Translations under genes and position numbers: made by a program
Notes under the pieces: generated by a model
What the model saw: the letters and a program-made list of their open reading frames with translations, nothing else
What the model was told of the DNA's origin: nothing
The model's database searches: none
Assembly: GCF_000002875.2 (NCBI RefSeq)
Contig: NC_009413.2
Span: 553,323 to 617,322 of the forward strand
Direction: 5' to 3'
Length of the DNA: 64,000 bases
DNA from: Leishmania infantum JPCM5
Lineage: Eukaryota > Euglenozoa > Kinetoplastea > Trypanosomatida > Trypanosomatidae
Shown: positions 21,672 to 33,540 of the stretch, one piece after another
Layout of the letters: each line of letters opens with the position of its first letter
How positions within the stretch are numbered: the stretch's first letter is position 1

Positions 21672-24434
21672 ATGCAGACACACCACATGCATTCGATTGT
21701 GACGGCTTCGCCTATTCCCATCGATGTGGAGCAGCAGCAGCAGCAATCGCATCCGCGTAGGCGATCCTCCTCCTCGCCGGGCACCCCACCAATGAGCGCA
21801 ACAAAGCTGCGCCATTCGCCCGGAATGGCGGTACCCACATCGAGCCAGTCACCGATGTCTGTGCACATACCTGCGGGAGGAGGCGGGGCCCACGCAGGTT
21901 TTCCAGGCCTGTCGGTAGGCTACGTGCAATCGGCAGATGTGGTGCAGTCCTCAATGATGGTGCCTGCCAAGGAGCTGGCTCCGCGCCAGTACACGCAGCA
22001 GCAGCTCCGCACGGACGCCATCCGTGGCCGTTCCCCGACTAACTTCGGCGCCGCTGGTGGTATGGCGGGCTCTCGCCCGATGCCGACTCTCTCGGTGGAG
22101 CGTCTTGGCGAGCCGGTGCTGATGCCAGGACCCCCTGGCACGACGGCCTGTGCGGCAATGGCCATGAACTTTGTGACCCCCCTCTCCGGCGTGCTTGACA
22201 CACCGTCGACGCCACCGTCGTCTGCCACCACGCCAGGCAACACGAACTTCTCGATGAGCGAATACCCGGGCCTAATATCGACGTCGCCCGTACCAACTCC
22301 CGTGACGCCGACGGAGCACAGCAGCACGAACTTGATACTCTACAACATTGGCCCCCACATGACAGAGGCTGCCTTGCACACCTTGTTCGACCCGTTTGGC
22401 GAGGTGGTGAGTTGTGCTGTGATGCGTGACATTCACACAGGTGCAGGCCTGGGCACCGCCTTTGTGCGCTATTCAGAACACATGGATGCGTGCCGCGCGC
22501 TGGAGGCCTTCAGTGACCGCACGAACCCTGTGTGCGTGCATGAGTCGAAACCGCTGGTGGTTCAATGGGCGCGAAAGCAGCACGACGGTACCCCCGCCGG
22601 TGAAGCCCGCAAGAAGATCATGAAGCTGTTTGTGCGCAACATTCCCCTCGACTGCTCCATCGAGGATTTGGAGGAGCTGTTTGGGGCGTACGGCAGTGTG
22701 CGCCAGGTGACGCTGCACAAGGACACGTCGCCGGTGCAGGATGAGGCGATGGTGCGGCTGATTGCGTTTGTGATCTACACCGAGGAGGGCGCGGCGGAGC
22801 GGGCGGCGCGGGAGGTGCACAACACGAAGCCGTTCGCGTCGTGCAACGGCATCCCCATCATGATTAAGCTGGCGGAGAGTAGCCAGCGGCGACGGTTCTT
22901 GAAGAACGCGGAGGCGACTGGGCCGATTGTATCGTTAGCAGGCCCGATCGGGCTCCCGGCTGTGCGTACGTCGCCCATGACGCCTGGCATGTCCAGCTCA
23001 CCGTTCGACATTGCTGCGGCCTCGCAACATCATCAGCACCTGCAGCAACAGCAGCACCCGACTGCCTCTCAGCAGGGCATGTGTGAAACTTATAGCTTTG
23101 AAGCATCCCCGTCATCGTACAGCATGCCCGTTTTCGATGGCACCGCTGCGTACGCGCCGCCAGATCCTCGCGAGGCATCCACGGGCAGCTACCAAGGCAC
23201 GCCGCAACGGCTGCAGATGAGCGTCTCTGGCGGTGGCACTCCGGCTTCTGTGACTCCGCTGGCGTCGAACATCGTGGGAGGCTCACCGGGTCGGCATCAT
23301 TATCCAATGCCGACTTACGTAGGTGATAGGGAGGGCCGTGTTAGTCCTCACTCCTCGTCGGTTGCCGCGCCGATGCCGGCGCACTCTTATCGCCAGGCCG
23401 CCTCCCTGTCCTTTGACGTCAACGCTGCCGCCGCTCATGGTGGCCTCTCGGCCCCCTCGAAGCTAAGCGGCCAGAATTTGCCTGATGGGATGGCGGGCGC
23501 TGGCGGTGCGGGCGGTTGCCCAAGCGGCAGTTTCTTGTATTTCAGTAGTAGCCCGAGCGACGCAAAATTCACGACCGCCACAGCTGCGTCTAATGGTGGG
23601 TCTCCGCAGGTGCCGGCCAGCGGCCCGTGGTGCGAGACCACCGGCGATGACCCCAATCAGAGCAGCAGCCTTGTGGCATCGACGCAGCCTACCCGAAAAG
23701 GCATGGAGGCGAGCTGTTCTCCGCCAGCCGCTGGCTCAGCCCCACCACCAGGGCCGCTTCGCCCGGGCTCCACCCCGTCAATGACATTCTCCAGTGCCCA
23801 TGGCAGCCCGCAGCAGAGCACTGGGCTCCATCGCACCTCTCCAACGAGCATGACTGCACCGGGCGCTGTTGCGACAAACCGCCCCGTGCCCGGCGCTTTC
23901 GTGCCGATAGGTGTTCCAACGAATGCAGCTCCTCAGTCGGCTACAAGGCTGCCCGTTGCGAGCAGCGGGAGTACTTCCGACATGAACTCTACCCTACCCA
24001 GCAACAACTTTGGCAGTGGCACCACGCCTATCAGCGGTGCGGCGCACAGCACGGAGTCGCCGACGGTGCGCATGGGTCCGTCCGAGTCGTGGCGCCGTGC
24101 TGTGCGGACACACGTGCACAACGCAAAGCGGCAAAATGAACGCCTCAACATGAGCGGCTCCCCGCCATCCATGCCCTCGATGAGTGCGAGTTGCAGCGTC
24201 CTAGCACCGGCGGCTTCACCACCGACGGCAGTACGAAAAGGAAGTATGCTCTCCATCAGCTGCAACGAAGCCTCCGCCCCTAGCACCACACCGCCCACGT
24301 CGCCCATCTCGAACTCGACGCTGTCAGCTGATCAGGCTGGCACGAAGCTCACCAGCACAGGTACTCCTTCATCGGGGCGGATGCGATACTACAACAATCC
24401 GTACTCCTCTGAAAGCACCAAACTTTTCTGCTGA
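21672..24434 (+). CDS. Two-RRM RNA-binding protein, paralog 1, 920 aa
   Basis: Probable post-transcriptional regulator that binds mRNA. RRM1 spans about residues 220-297 (RNP2-like LILYNI; RNP1-like LGTAFVRY, preceded by MRDIHTG). RRM2 spans about 319-400 (RNP2-like LFVRNI; RNP1-like RLIAFVIY, which lacks the usual G-F/Y pair). The flanks are long, low-complexity and rich in S, P, T, A and Q, with a Q run near residue 20; these are probably disordered. The open frame extends 40 codons upstream to a non-ATG codon, but that stretch is F/L/S-rich pyrimidine translation. The ATG at 21672 is the first after the likely acceptor and begins coding-like composition. The C-terminus holds YNNPYSS, resembling the end of paralog 2. 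The RRM2 nucleotide sequence is almost identical to that of the gene at 37495. The exact family member and RNA target are unknown. Confidence 0.93.
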   Translation: MQTHHMHSIVTASPIPIDVEQQQQQSHPRRRSSSSPGTPPMSATKLRHSPGMAVPTSSQSPMSVHIPAGGGGAHAGFPGLSVGYVQSADVVQSSMMVPAKELAPRQYTQQQLRTDAIRGRSPTNFGAAGGMAGSRPMPTLSVERLGEPVLMPGPPGTTACAAMAMNFVTPLSGVLDTPSTPPSSATTPGNTNFSMSEYPGLISTSPVPTPVTPTEHSSTNLILYNIGPHMTEAALHTLFDPFGEVVSCAVMRDIHTGAGLGTAFVRYSEHMDACRALEAFSDRTNPVCVHESKPLVVQWARKQHDGTPAGEARKKIMKLFVRNIPLDCSIEDLEELFGAYGSVRQVTLHKDTSPVQDEAMVRLIAFVIYTEEGAAERAAREVHNTKPFASCNGIPIMIKLAESSQRRRFLKNAEATGPIVSLAGPIGLPAVRTSPMTPGMSSSPFDIAAASQHHQHLQQQQHPTASQQGMCETYSFEASPSSYSMPVFDGTAAYAPPDPREASTGSYQGTPQRLQMSVSGGGTPASVTPLASNIVGGSPGRHHYPMPTYVGDREGRVSPHSSSVAAPMPAHSYRQAASLSFDVNAAAAHGGLSAPSKLSGQNLPDGMAGAGGAGGCPSGSFLYFSSSPSDAKFTTATAASNGGSPQVPASGPWCETTGDDPNQSSSLVASTQPTRKGMEASCSPPAAGSAPPPGPLRPGSTPSMTFSSAHGSPQQSTGLHRTSPTSMTAPGAVATNRPVPGAFVPIGVPTNAAPQSATRLPVASSGSTSDMNSTLPSNNFGSGTTPISGAAHSTESPTVRMGPSESWRRAVRTHVHNAKRQNERLNMSGSPPSMPSMSASCSVLAPAASPPTAVRKGSMLSISCNEASAPSTTPPTSPISNSTLSADQAGTKLTSTGTPSSGRMRYYNNPYSSESTKLFC
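22602..22862 (+). repeat. RRM2 identity tract, copy 1
   Basis: 54 nt (22602-22655) and 192 nt (22671-22862) read identically to 38179-38232 and 38248-38439, including all synonymous positions. Only a 15-nt stretch between them differs. It lies inside the RRM2-coding part of paralog 1. Confidence 0.95.
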
Positions 24435-25299
24435 TACCGCCACAATCCACATATAAGCTCCGTGGAGCCTTCGACAGTGAGAGTGGAGGATCGGAGGGGG
24501 CGTTCATTGCCAACACCCGCAGCAGAAGGCGGGCCTCAACATGCAGCTCGCTGCTGAGGTGCGTTCATTTGACCACTTTTTCGCTCTTATCTGCAACAGA
24601 CGTAAGCAAGAGCAACGGCGTGACTTTTTAGCAAACACGACACCAGTGGTGGGATGACCTTTATAGTAGGTTGCTGGGGGCGGGAGGAAGAGTGCGAGGG
24701 GAGGTGAGACCGGCGGAGCCGACAGCACCCGTAGGTGAGTGTATGCTTGTATGCATGCAGCGCAGACGACTGCGTCAGCCTGCCACAGCGCAAGGGATGA
24801 CATGGTTTTCCTACACCGGCACTCTTTCGCGCTTTATACTTGCATCCCAACCCGTGCCCTTCTTTGCCGCAGGTAAAGCGCCGTCATTTTCTTTTCAGAG
24901 TACCTTCATGCACTTGATACTTCGTTTTTGGCTCTCATGTGCAGGCCCCTCGCTGCCCAGTCGTTGCTGTCTTTCCCTCGCCTCTTTCTCTCTGTCTGCC
25001 CGTCTCTCGGTAATGTATCTTCCGCTTGACATCTTTCGTTAATACGGCCTTTAAGGCTTTTTCGTTTCTCCGGCTCCTTCCTCGTCGTGTGTTTCGTCGC
25101 CACCCTCTCCCCCTTTTTTGCTCTTCCTTTTCTCCTTTTTTCTCTCGTTGTTGTTTCCATTACCGTCTTTGTCCTCCCTTCCCTTCCACACCGTGAGCTC
25201 GGTGGCCGCGGTGGTCGCTGTCTGAAGACATCCGCGGCCCCCCTCCTTCATCTTTGCTCGCTCTTTTGCGTTTCCCTACCGGGGCAGCTCTCACACGGG
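24435..25299 (+). other. 3' flank of RRM gene 1
   Basis: No gene seen. Mixed composition for ~400 bp, then pyrimidine-rich. Probably the proximal 3' UTR, preceding a retroposon block. Confidence 0.5.
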
Positions 25300-26356
25300 G
25301 GCATGCAGACATGGAACCCTACTGCGCTCCGCACGCACACACGCGCCTCTTTCATGCAGGGTGGTTGCCTGCGCTTCTAAGCGTCCACTCCCTCACGGGC
25401 TGCGGGCGCACTCCCCGGACGAAGAAAAACGAGCGGCATGCAGGCGGCGACTCGCCCGCTTTGCGAAGCTCCGTTGCTCGCTGGGAAGAGATGGCGCGGC
25501 GCACATAGACATCCAGCCAGGAGCGCCCGCGATGCGCCACGGTATAGCACCCATAGATGCAGCGACAAGACGCTGCGGCCGCGCCTCGTCTGCAGCGATG
25601 GCGCTGAGTGCGAAGCAACGGAGCTGGGGCGCGACCCTGGTGCGAGGACACCCGGATCGGCCAAGGCACAGGCAGACAAGTGTGGCTCTTGCCACGGACT
25701 CGGTCATCGGTCTCAGGCGTCAGGCCGACATCCCGCGAAGCCGCGCTGCACGAGGCGACGGGAGACCATGCTCGCTCAGTCCCGTACCGGCGCCTGCCCG
25801 CGCCGCGGATCCCTGCAACGGCGGGTGACTGGCAGTGGCGGCATGGGGTGCGGATGGTGTGCTGCCTACTGCTGCGCTGGCGCATGCTTCTCCGCGGGCC
25901 CCCTTCCTCTCCACACACCCACGCCTGCGAAAGGCCTGTGGGCTCAGCAGAGAGCGGGATGCCCCCTGCTGCCTTGCCACACACGCATAGCGGCGCCCCA
26001 CCTGTGGGACGGCACGTGTGGTCAAGCGGGCCAGCCACGCCCTCTCCCCCACCCCCAGGCAGCAGCGTCGTCCTGAAACAGGCACCGAGGGCGCAGGAAT
26101 GCGAGCACTGTGCGCAGGTGCTGCCAAGCACAGCCGGCATGGCGTATCACACCCAGACAAGGCATGCGCACGTGAGCAGAGCAGGAGCGATGGGCGAACA
26201 AGGCGCGAGGAGACCCAATATACGAATCAGCCGCCGCCCCCCTACTCGGCGCATGTGTGCGGAGCGTGCGGTGACCTCTACGTCCGGCCGGGCCTGCGCT
26301 GATGAGGCGCAGATGCCGGAAGCATGACGGGAGCACCCTCGAATGGCACCAGCGAG
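25300..26356 (+). mobile_element. Decayed retroelement segment with zinc-finger motifs
   Basis: GC-rich broken coding sequence. In one frame, CGSCHGLGHRSQAS at 25681-25722 resembles a CCHC zinc knuckle (C-x2-C-x4-H-x4-) with Ser in place of the last Cys. In another frame, an intact C-x2-C-x12-H-x4-H finger runs 26100-26165 (Cys at 26100 and 26109, His at 26148 and 26163). A third frame has CGACGDLYVRPGLR at about 26249-26290, which looks like the start of another finger, then a stop. C-terminal zinc fingers followed by a short conserved tail fit ingi/DIRE-type elements, but the family is inferred. From 25813 onward it is duplicated at 50600. Confidence 0.5.
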
Positions 26357-26757
26357 TCCTCCAGACGCGCATGAGGCGAGTCCCCACGCCACATTACGGC
26401 ATGCCGCGGCTTGTGGCGACCGAGGGAGAGGCATGGCATGCAGGCAGGGCGTGCAAGGTCTCGGAGGGCCCTGGCCTGCGTGTGGCCGACTTCCTTGCTG
26501 CGCTCGCCCGGCATGCCCCCTTGATCGCCACCCCCTTCTACCCGCACGGCAGACGCCACGGCCTCCGCCCACGAGCGGGACCCTGAAGGCGGCCCTGCTT
26601 GGATCAGGGCATGCGGTCCACCCATGCGCGTGTGCCGCCGGGTGGCGCGGCATGCGTGTGGGGGAGGGCAAGAGAAGCCGATGGGACGCATGGCCCGATT
26701 TCGACGGCAGAACTGCTCGTCCTGGTCGACGCGGATGTGGCGGCAGTGCGACAGGGG
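25813..26757 (+). repeat. 945-bp direct repeat, copy 1
   Basis: Matches 50600-51544 with equal length and only about four substitutions by my reading. Identity starts and ends abruptly. The retroposon homology of this copy continues past 26757, whereas the other copy changes to unrelated sequence. Confidence 0.93.
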
Positions 26758-26815
26758 GGCGTGTGAGCTGTGGTTGAATGATATATTTGCCGACTTGCCC
26801 GTGACAGAGTGCCAG
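26357..26815 (+). mobile_element. SIDER-like retroposon B
   Basis: Colinear homolog of element A (11598-12060), directly downstream of the zinc-finger segment and therefore possibly the 3' part of a longer element. It lies in the sense orientation about 1.9 kb after the stop of RRM gene 1, so it is plausibly in that gene's 3' UTR, where SIDER2-type elements are known to destabilise mRNA. Its first ~400 bp is repeated at 51144-51544. Confidence 0.6.
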
Positions 26816-29060
26816 GATGACGGTAGAGGGACGATTTGCGCGGCAAGGACGTGGTGTGCGTGGGTGCTTTGTGAACCTGTCTGTGCTTGTGGGGACTCCG
26901 ATTGTGTGTGCTCGTATCTCTGTGTGGGCTGCGTTTTCGGGTTCTTTCTGCAGCGCTGTTTTCTGTTGTGTTGTCCGCCCAGGCGCATGCTGACCCCCCA
27001 CGAATGGGCTTGTTCTCGTTGCATTCGCCAGTCCATCTTACTCGTTTTTGGTGTTTTTGTCTCTTTTCGTTCTCGGCTGTTGTAGGCTCGGCGTCGTCTC
27101 CCCTTTTCGCGCTTTATTCGCTTTTCAGTGATCTCCCTCGTCTCGCGATCATCTGACGTCTTTGCTCAGCAGTGGCTTCACTAAGGCGGTATTTCTTGTG
27201 CTGTGCATGCTTGCACTCGGGATGTTTTAGCCTGTGTTTGTCTTTTTTTGCATTAGTCTTTGTATGGTGCGCTCATTCACTTACTTTTGTGTTGTGCTCT
27301 ATGCTTCGACGAGGCCCGAGCGTACCTGTCGAACCCGGATATGCTCTTCTCCTTGTTAGCCTCCACTGCCTCTTCTGCGTGAAGCTCTTCTTTCCCGGCG
27401 TCTGTAGCTTCCCATGGCCTACGCCCCGCACTCTGTGTCTAGTCCCCGTCATGCGTTGCTGTATTCGGCTTTGCGTTCTTTCCAATGGATACATGTGCTT
27501 TATGCTTCTTTTTTTTTGCTGTTCTATGCATACAGACGTGCTTGTGCTCGACCCTGGTGCTCCCCCTTCCGTACTCCTGGCCCATTCGCGTGTGCACAGG
27601 GTTAGGTGAGCACGCGCGCGTTCTCTGCCTTCCCTCTCTTTTTTGTTCTTCTTTTGCTTGACTTTGTCGTGTGCATGCGCTTTCGCTCGTTGCCTTTTTC
27701 TGTTTCGGGTGTCTGTCTTTTTTTTTTTGTCTGTGTGCGTTCGTTCGCTGTGTGTCTTTCACTTGTGATGACTGTCGATCCTCCTCACGTGTGGGGTTCG
27801 TCTCCGGCATCCTCGTCCTCTTTTTTTTTCCTCCTCTTAATCCTTTCCCTTTTTGTTGTCCTCCTTCCTTCTATGTGCTTTCCGTCTCCCTCACTATCTC
27901 ATCAGGTCTCTCATAGGCTTTTTGTTTTGTCTGTGCTTTTCTCCATGAAATGTGGGTACGGCATCCAAGTGCGCGGATCAGTGTGCTTGTGCTCTTGCGC
28001 TTGCGACGACAGCAACAGCAGCCATGCACTTGCAGGCGGCCACTCCCGCGAAAATAAAAACAAAAAGAGACGCAGTCAAAGAAGAAAAACACACAAAAAA
28101 AAAGACATGAGCGCACTGCACTTCGACATGCGCACCAGCCACGGTCCTACATGGACTCATATGAGAGACACCTTGTCTTTGTTCTTTTCGTAGCGTTCGC
28201 CCAGTCGCTTTACTTCAGCGACTCGTTCTCCGTTTCACTTTTTCCACCCCTGTGCTCCACCCTCATTGCCTTTACAGTTCTCGTTTCCGTGTTAGGTCTT
28301 CCCCATCGAGCGCACGCACGCGCATCTCCGCGTTTGCCGGGGTTCAGCAGCGTTCCTGTCTGTCTGTGCCGCGCGCATGCGAGAGCCTTTGTGAGGATGT
28401 GGCAGGACGACCTCTTCACCAAGGAAAAGGAAAGTAGGGAAGAAGATGTGAGGAAAGACATACGACGCACCGAAAGCACCCACCGACCACCAGTCAGGAA
28501 AGGACACCCTCTATAGGCGTTACTCGTGTATTTCTCGTTTTTTGTTGCTTGCGTGCAAGAGTGCGTTGCAGTCGTCCTTCTTCACGTCTTGTACAAACTG
28601 CCCCGCTGCTGTGCAAGAATCGGTAGATTCAGGGATTGCTGCCATATTCTTTTCCTTCTCATCTGACCGTTCTCTACCTTCCCCCTCTTTTTCCGGCGCG
28701 TTTCTCTAGTCTTCTCGCACCCAAGTACCGCGATCTACCCCTCGTGCTTCAGTCCTTGTCGTGTCCTTGTTCGGTAAAGCTGAAGATGAGCCAGTGCAGT
28801 CCCTACCTCTTACGCCCATTTCCTTTCGAGCGTTCGCACATCAGATGAGGTCCTTCTTTTTCCACTCCACCCACCACACACCACTTACCGCTCACCTTGC
28901 TCGCCACACACACGCACGGTATATGTGCATACGGAATGAAGAAATCATTTTTGTTTCACATGTGCCTGTTTTCTCTCCTTTGTGTTGTGCCCCAGTGCCA
29001 GGAAGCGATTCGAGCTTGCTCGAATTTGGTGTGCGTTCTCTCTCTCCCCCTCCCTCTCTC

Positions 29061-29094
29061 TATAAAATGTACATATATATATATATATTATATG
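29061..29094. repeat. TA-rich island
   Basis: A TATAAAATG-like start followed by an AT dinucleotide run; one of several similar islands in the spacers. Confidence 0.7.
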
Positions 29095-32000
29095 TTTCTG
29101 TGCGTGCGCCGCCTCTGCTTTTATGCTCAACTGGAGCGTACAAACATGTCTTTGTGGTTAAGTTGTTGCTTTCTCGTTTGCTCGTTTTCCTTGCGTGCGT
29201 TGTGCGCGTGCTTCAACGCACACCAGTTGCAGTGCTCGTCTGTGCGGGTGCTGCTTTGCTTCCTTCTTGGTCTCTCTCTCTCGTCTGATTCGTTCTGCGC
29301 CGGTATGGCCCGATCATTCATCTCCACGCCGCTCTGGTCTCCTCCGCTCCCTCCGCCTATCCTCGAGAAGCTGATGGCCATGCGCACGAGCGCATACTCA
29401 GTCGCACTACACAAGCGAGGTCTATCGCTCTCCTCCTTCCTTTTGTCAGCACTTGTTTTTCTAAATATTCCCTTTAACATGTTGTCCTCTTTCTCGTCAG
29501 TGCTGATCTCGTGCGTCGTTTCTCTTCTCCCTTTCCCTTCCAGGGCCGTATGCACGCGTGCGCGTGTAAGTGTCTTTGCTGCACTTTATCTCTTTCAGTT
29601 CGAAGCCCTTCGCATTTTGTTTAAGACGTGGAGTGTGCTAGAAGAAGATGCCTTGACCCCCTTTTTTGTTCTCTTGGGCCGCCGTCGAGATGCCTCATAG
29701 CGCTCGCTCTTTGTTCCCCGATTCCATGTGCCTAACACGTGCTGGACTGCTTTTTCTTCTCCTTTTCCGGAGTCAGCTGATACGCTCCCTTTGCCGTGTA
29801 CTTTCCAGATTTCGAAGGCTGTTGGCGTTAACAGCATCCATCTTGCCGGGGTTGCTCTCAGTTTTCGTTGCTCCGCCTCGCTGCATCCACCTGCTGCGCG
29901 TTCTCTCTCTTCTGAACTACTGCAGAGGCACTCGCGCACACCAGCGACATGCGCACCCCTCCTTGCTACTGGAGGCCTTTTCGGACCACCTCCTTTTTTT
30001 TGTGCTGTATTTGTATGCTTCTGATTTACTTGGGGCATGCGTATGTGTGTTTATGTCGGCGCTTCTTTCCTTATACTTGTGCGTGTGCATTTTTTTTTTG
30101 TGCGTGCCTCTTAATTCGACGCAGTCGCTTTTGGTTGGTTGGCTGGTTGCTGCTCCGCTTATTCCCTTCGTCGCTGCTTTCAGCGGACCGAGGGCGAAGG
30201 GGAGGGGTGCGACTCGAAACGAAAGAAAGAAGACACACATGCGTTTCTTCGATGTCTTATTGACTGTTTTCTTTTTTTTGCCGGTTCTTCTCTTGTGTTA
30301 CTCTCCGTTCTCCATGTGTTTATTTTTTTTTGTTGGATGCTTTCTTCGGTTGCCCACGGCTGCTTGTACCGGTCGCGCCCCTCTCTCATCCTCCTCGACG
30401 CTTTCCGATCTCTCCCATCCAGGTATTTTATTTTTTCTTTCAGAGCATATTATCCTTTGCTTGCCCCACAGACGTTTGATCTTGTCGCTGCTTTCTACTG
30501 TCTGCCAGTCTGCATCTTTGGTGCGTTGATGTCTTTGATCTTGTTTGTGTTGTCATGTAGCTGCTCTGCGATACCGCCCCCTCTTCGCTTGCTTCCCTAT
30601 TTTTCATTTAGCTTGTCCGCCACTTTTCGTTGGTGGGTCTTATCTCTTGATCGCTCGTCACCGGCCTCTCTCGCTTGGGGCCTCGGTTTGGCTTCTTCCG
30701 CCTTCTGGCTTCTATGGTTTGTTCGCGTACGTTTTATTTTTGTTTGCTCTGCGTCACCTTAACAATTCTCCATCATCTCTGGCTTATTGGACCTTCTCGC
30801 GCGCCTCCTTTTGATGTGAGCATAATACGTGAGCGTGTGTGTCTCTCCTTGGCTTTATCGCTTGTGTGCATGCGCGCGTGAGTGTGTTCGTGTTGCTCTG
30901 ATTGCTCTCTTCCGCTTCATGGGTGCGTTGACTCTGTTGCTTGCGGTCTGTCTCCCCTTCTTTGCTGAATTCTGGAGTCTCCTCACCGACGCCACCGCAA
31001 CCGCCGCCGCCGCCATCGCCAACGCTGCCCATCCCCCGTGCTTTGTGTTGACCCTTTCCTCCTTTTGTTGGAAAGACTGCGTATTGCATTTGTCTCTCCT
31101 TTCCTCTCGATTTCGATCGCACTCGTCTTCTTGTTCGCGTCATCCCGGCAGACGCACAGTGCTTTCTTATCTCCCCCCTCCCTCTCTCTCTCTCATTTTC
31201 TGTTGGCGCAGCTCTGCTCGTCCTGTGAACGGCAAACGATGCCTGCATGCGCCACCTCGCTTGCATTTTTTTCTGTTTCGCTCGCTTTGCGGTTGTTGCG
31301 TTCAACGATCTTGCGGCCCCTCGGGACTCTTTCTCCTTTCTCTTGTTTCTCCCCGGCGCCTCTTTTGCTCGTGGTCGATTCTTTTGTTGTTGTTGTTGTT
31401 CGTGCGCGCGTGCTTGTGTGTGAAAAGCATCATTGCTTGATGAGAGGCCTGGAAGGCCAGCTTCTGCTGTATGACCAAAAGCGAAAGACGGATAAAAGGA
31501 GTGTGCTGCGTGTGCGGTTGTGTCTGAGAATGTGCCGTGGCGAGTTGTTAGGAAGGCGCAGTCTTACATGGCCAGTTTTCACGGTCGCTTGTTGCGCTTC
31601 ACACCGTCGCCGGTGTGAAATCGTGGAGTGATCAACACGCGCACATACACACCTTACAACCCTCGAGAAGACGTTGAAGGGGGTGTCTCGGCCCTTTCGC
31701 CTCTCGTTTTGCGGCCTTCACTCGGGCCTTTTTCTTCGCCGCTGCTCCTTTGCTTTTCCCCTCCGATTGTGCGCCATTCGGAAAGAATGGGGAGGAGATA
31801 GCAAAGGTCATGACAAGCTTGCGTAGTGCATCACAAGTCCCACCTCCAGGCCGAAAGTGCAACGAAAAACAAAAAAGGATGCGCAAGACTCCACACACAC
31901 ACACACACACACAAAGAGCAACACTGTGACGGTAAGGTAGATGACGTTGACTAAGAGGGTGGGGACGGCAAGTATATGTAGGTATATGTGCTCGTAGATG

Positions 32001-33465
32001 GAGGGCTTTGGGTCGCACCGATTGCTCGTAGCTCTCGTATAATAGACTCTCTGTACCCTTGCACTGTCTGTGTTTGTGTGGTTCACAGGTATTTTGGTTG
32101 TCAGAGCGCCTCTGTGCGCGTGTGTGTGTGTGCTGCTTGCTGGTAAGCTATATATACTTTTCCTTCTAAAGTGAAAAAAAAGCGGTGATAGTGCTGGCAG
32201 TAAGCCTCCCTTTCCTTTTTTCATTTTGTTTTCGCTCTGATCATTCCTGTGTGTACGTGTGCGTGTGCGGTTATGTGCATCTGCGTTTGCACGTAATTAT
32301 GTTTGTCTCGAAGTGTTATTATTATTTGGTGTTATTGTTTTCTCCCCTCTTTTTCGGCCACGACTGTGGGTTTCGTTCTCGTTTTCGCCGTTTTTTTTTT
32401 GGGAGGGGGGGCTCGGTGGCGGTGTTTTTGCTTACGAAGGAATGCCAGGAAGAATGCCCACACCAAACATAGGTCGAAGAGTAAATCCGCAGGAGAAACA
32501 AACAAACAAAAAAAAACGAAAACGTCCCTCCCCCCAAAAAGTCGGTCAGGTATTAAGCGACGCTGGCGAGGTGGCGCACGTGTCAATAGGAGACTCTCTC
32601 TTGTAGGGAAGGAGAGAGCGGCAGTGGCCAAAGCAGGCTACTCCTCTATTTTTTTTTTTGCGCTCTTGCCACCGGTGTGAAGTGAGCAGCGGGATGCAGT
32701 TGCAGAAACACCTGTTGTGCTCGTGCAGCACTCCAATAATGCAATTCCCCGGCTTCCATTTCTCCCTCCTTCACGATCAAGTCATGTCCGTGTGTGGGCG
32801 ACTGCTCCTGCCATACCCCTTAGCCATTGCCCGCCTTCTGCGTCTTGCTCTGTGGAAAAACATTTTTCGTTCGCCTTTCCAACCCGACTTCTGACATCTC
32901 GTCCTTTTTCTCCCCCTCTCACGCCGATGCACGCACGCACACACATATACATACTCGCGCACATCAACACATCCGTGCATTAATCACCGGCTGGCCATCA
33001 CCCCATAATAGACCCTGTGATTCGGCTACCCACATCAAAACGCAACAACATCCATATGTCTTTTTTTTTTGCCATTATCTTCGCTCCGCTGCCACTTTTA
33101 CGGGTAGATTACCTAAAAACCGAAAGCACAAAGACCATAACGCCACTCCCCCCCTCCGGAATCTATTCCTGCCTTGCTCACTCACTCGTGCTCGCTTGTG
33201 TATCTTTTTGCTCGTCTTTTTTTTTCCCTGTTGCACCCGTCCCCTTCTCCCTCCCTCCAACGATCACAGAGCCGCGGTCGTGCACTTTGGGATTTGACGG
33301 ATCTTGAGAAGGCCAAAGAAGCACCAGAACGCAAAAAAAAATGCGCGCAACAACAGCACACACCTTCAGCCAGCAAACAAAAAGGTCGGAGAAAGGGAAG
33401 CGGGAATATCAAAGGCTGAATGAAGCCACCCACCCGCATGCACATACAAGCATACATCTCTCTCT

Positions 33466-33540
33466 ATATGTATCCATATATCTAGACGTATAACTATATA
33501 TATATATAAACAGATAGAGATACACATATACAGATAGGCG
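33466..33540. repeat. TA-rich island with short inverted repeats
   Basis: Contains a TA run around 33496-33510 and repeated TATATG/CATATA and GATAGA units. Nearby sequence is C/T-rich. Confidence 0.6.
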
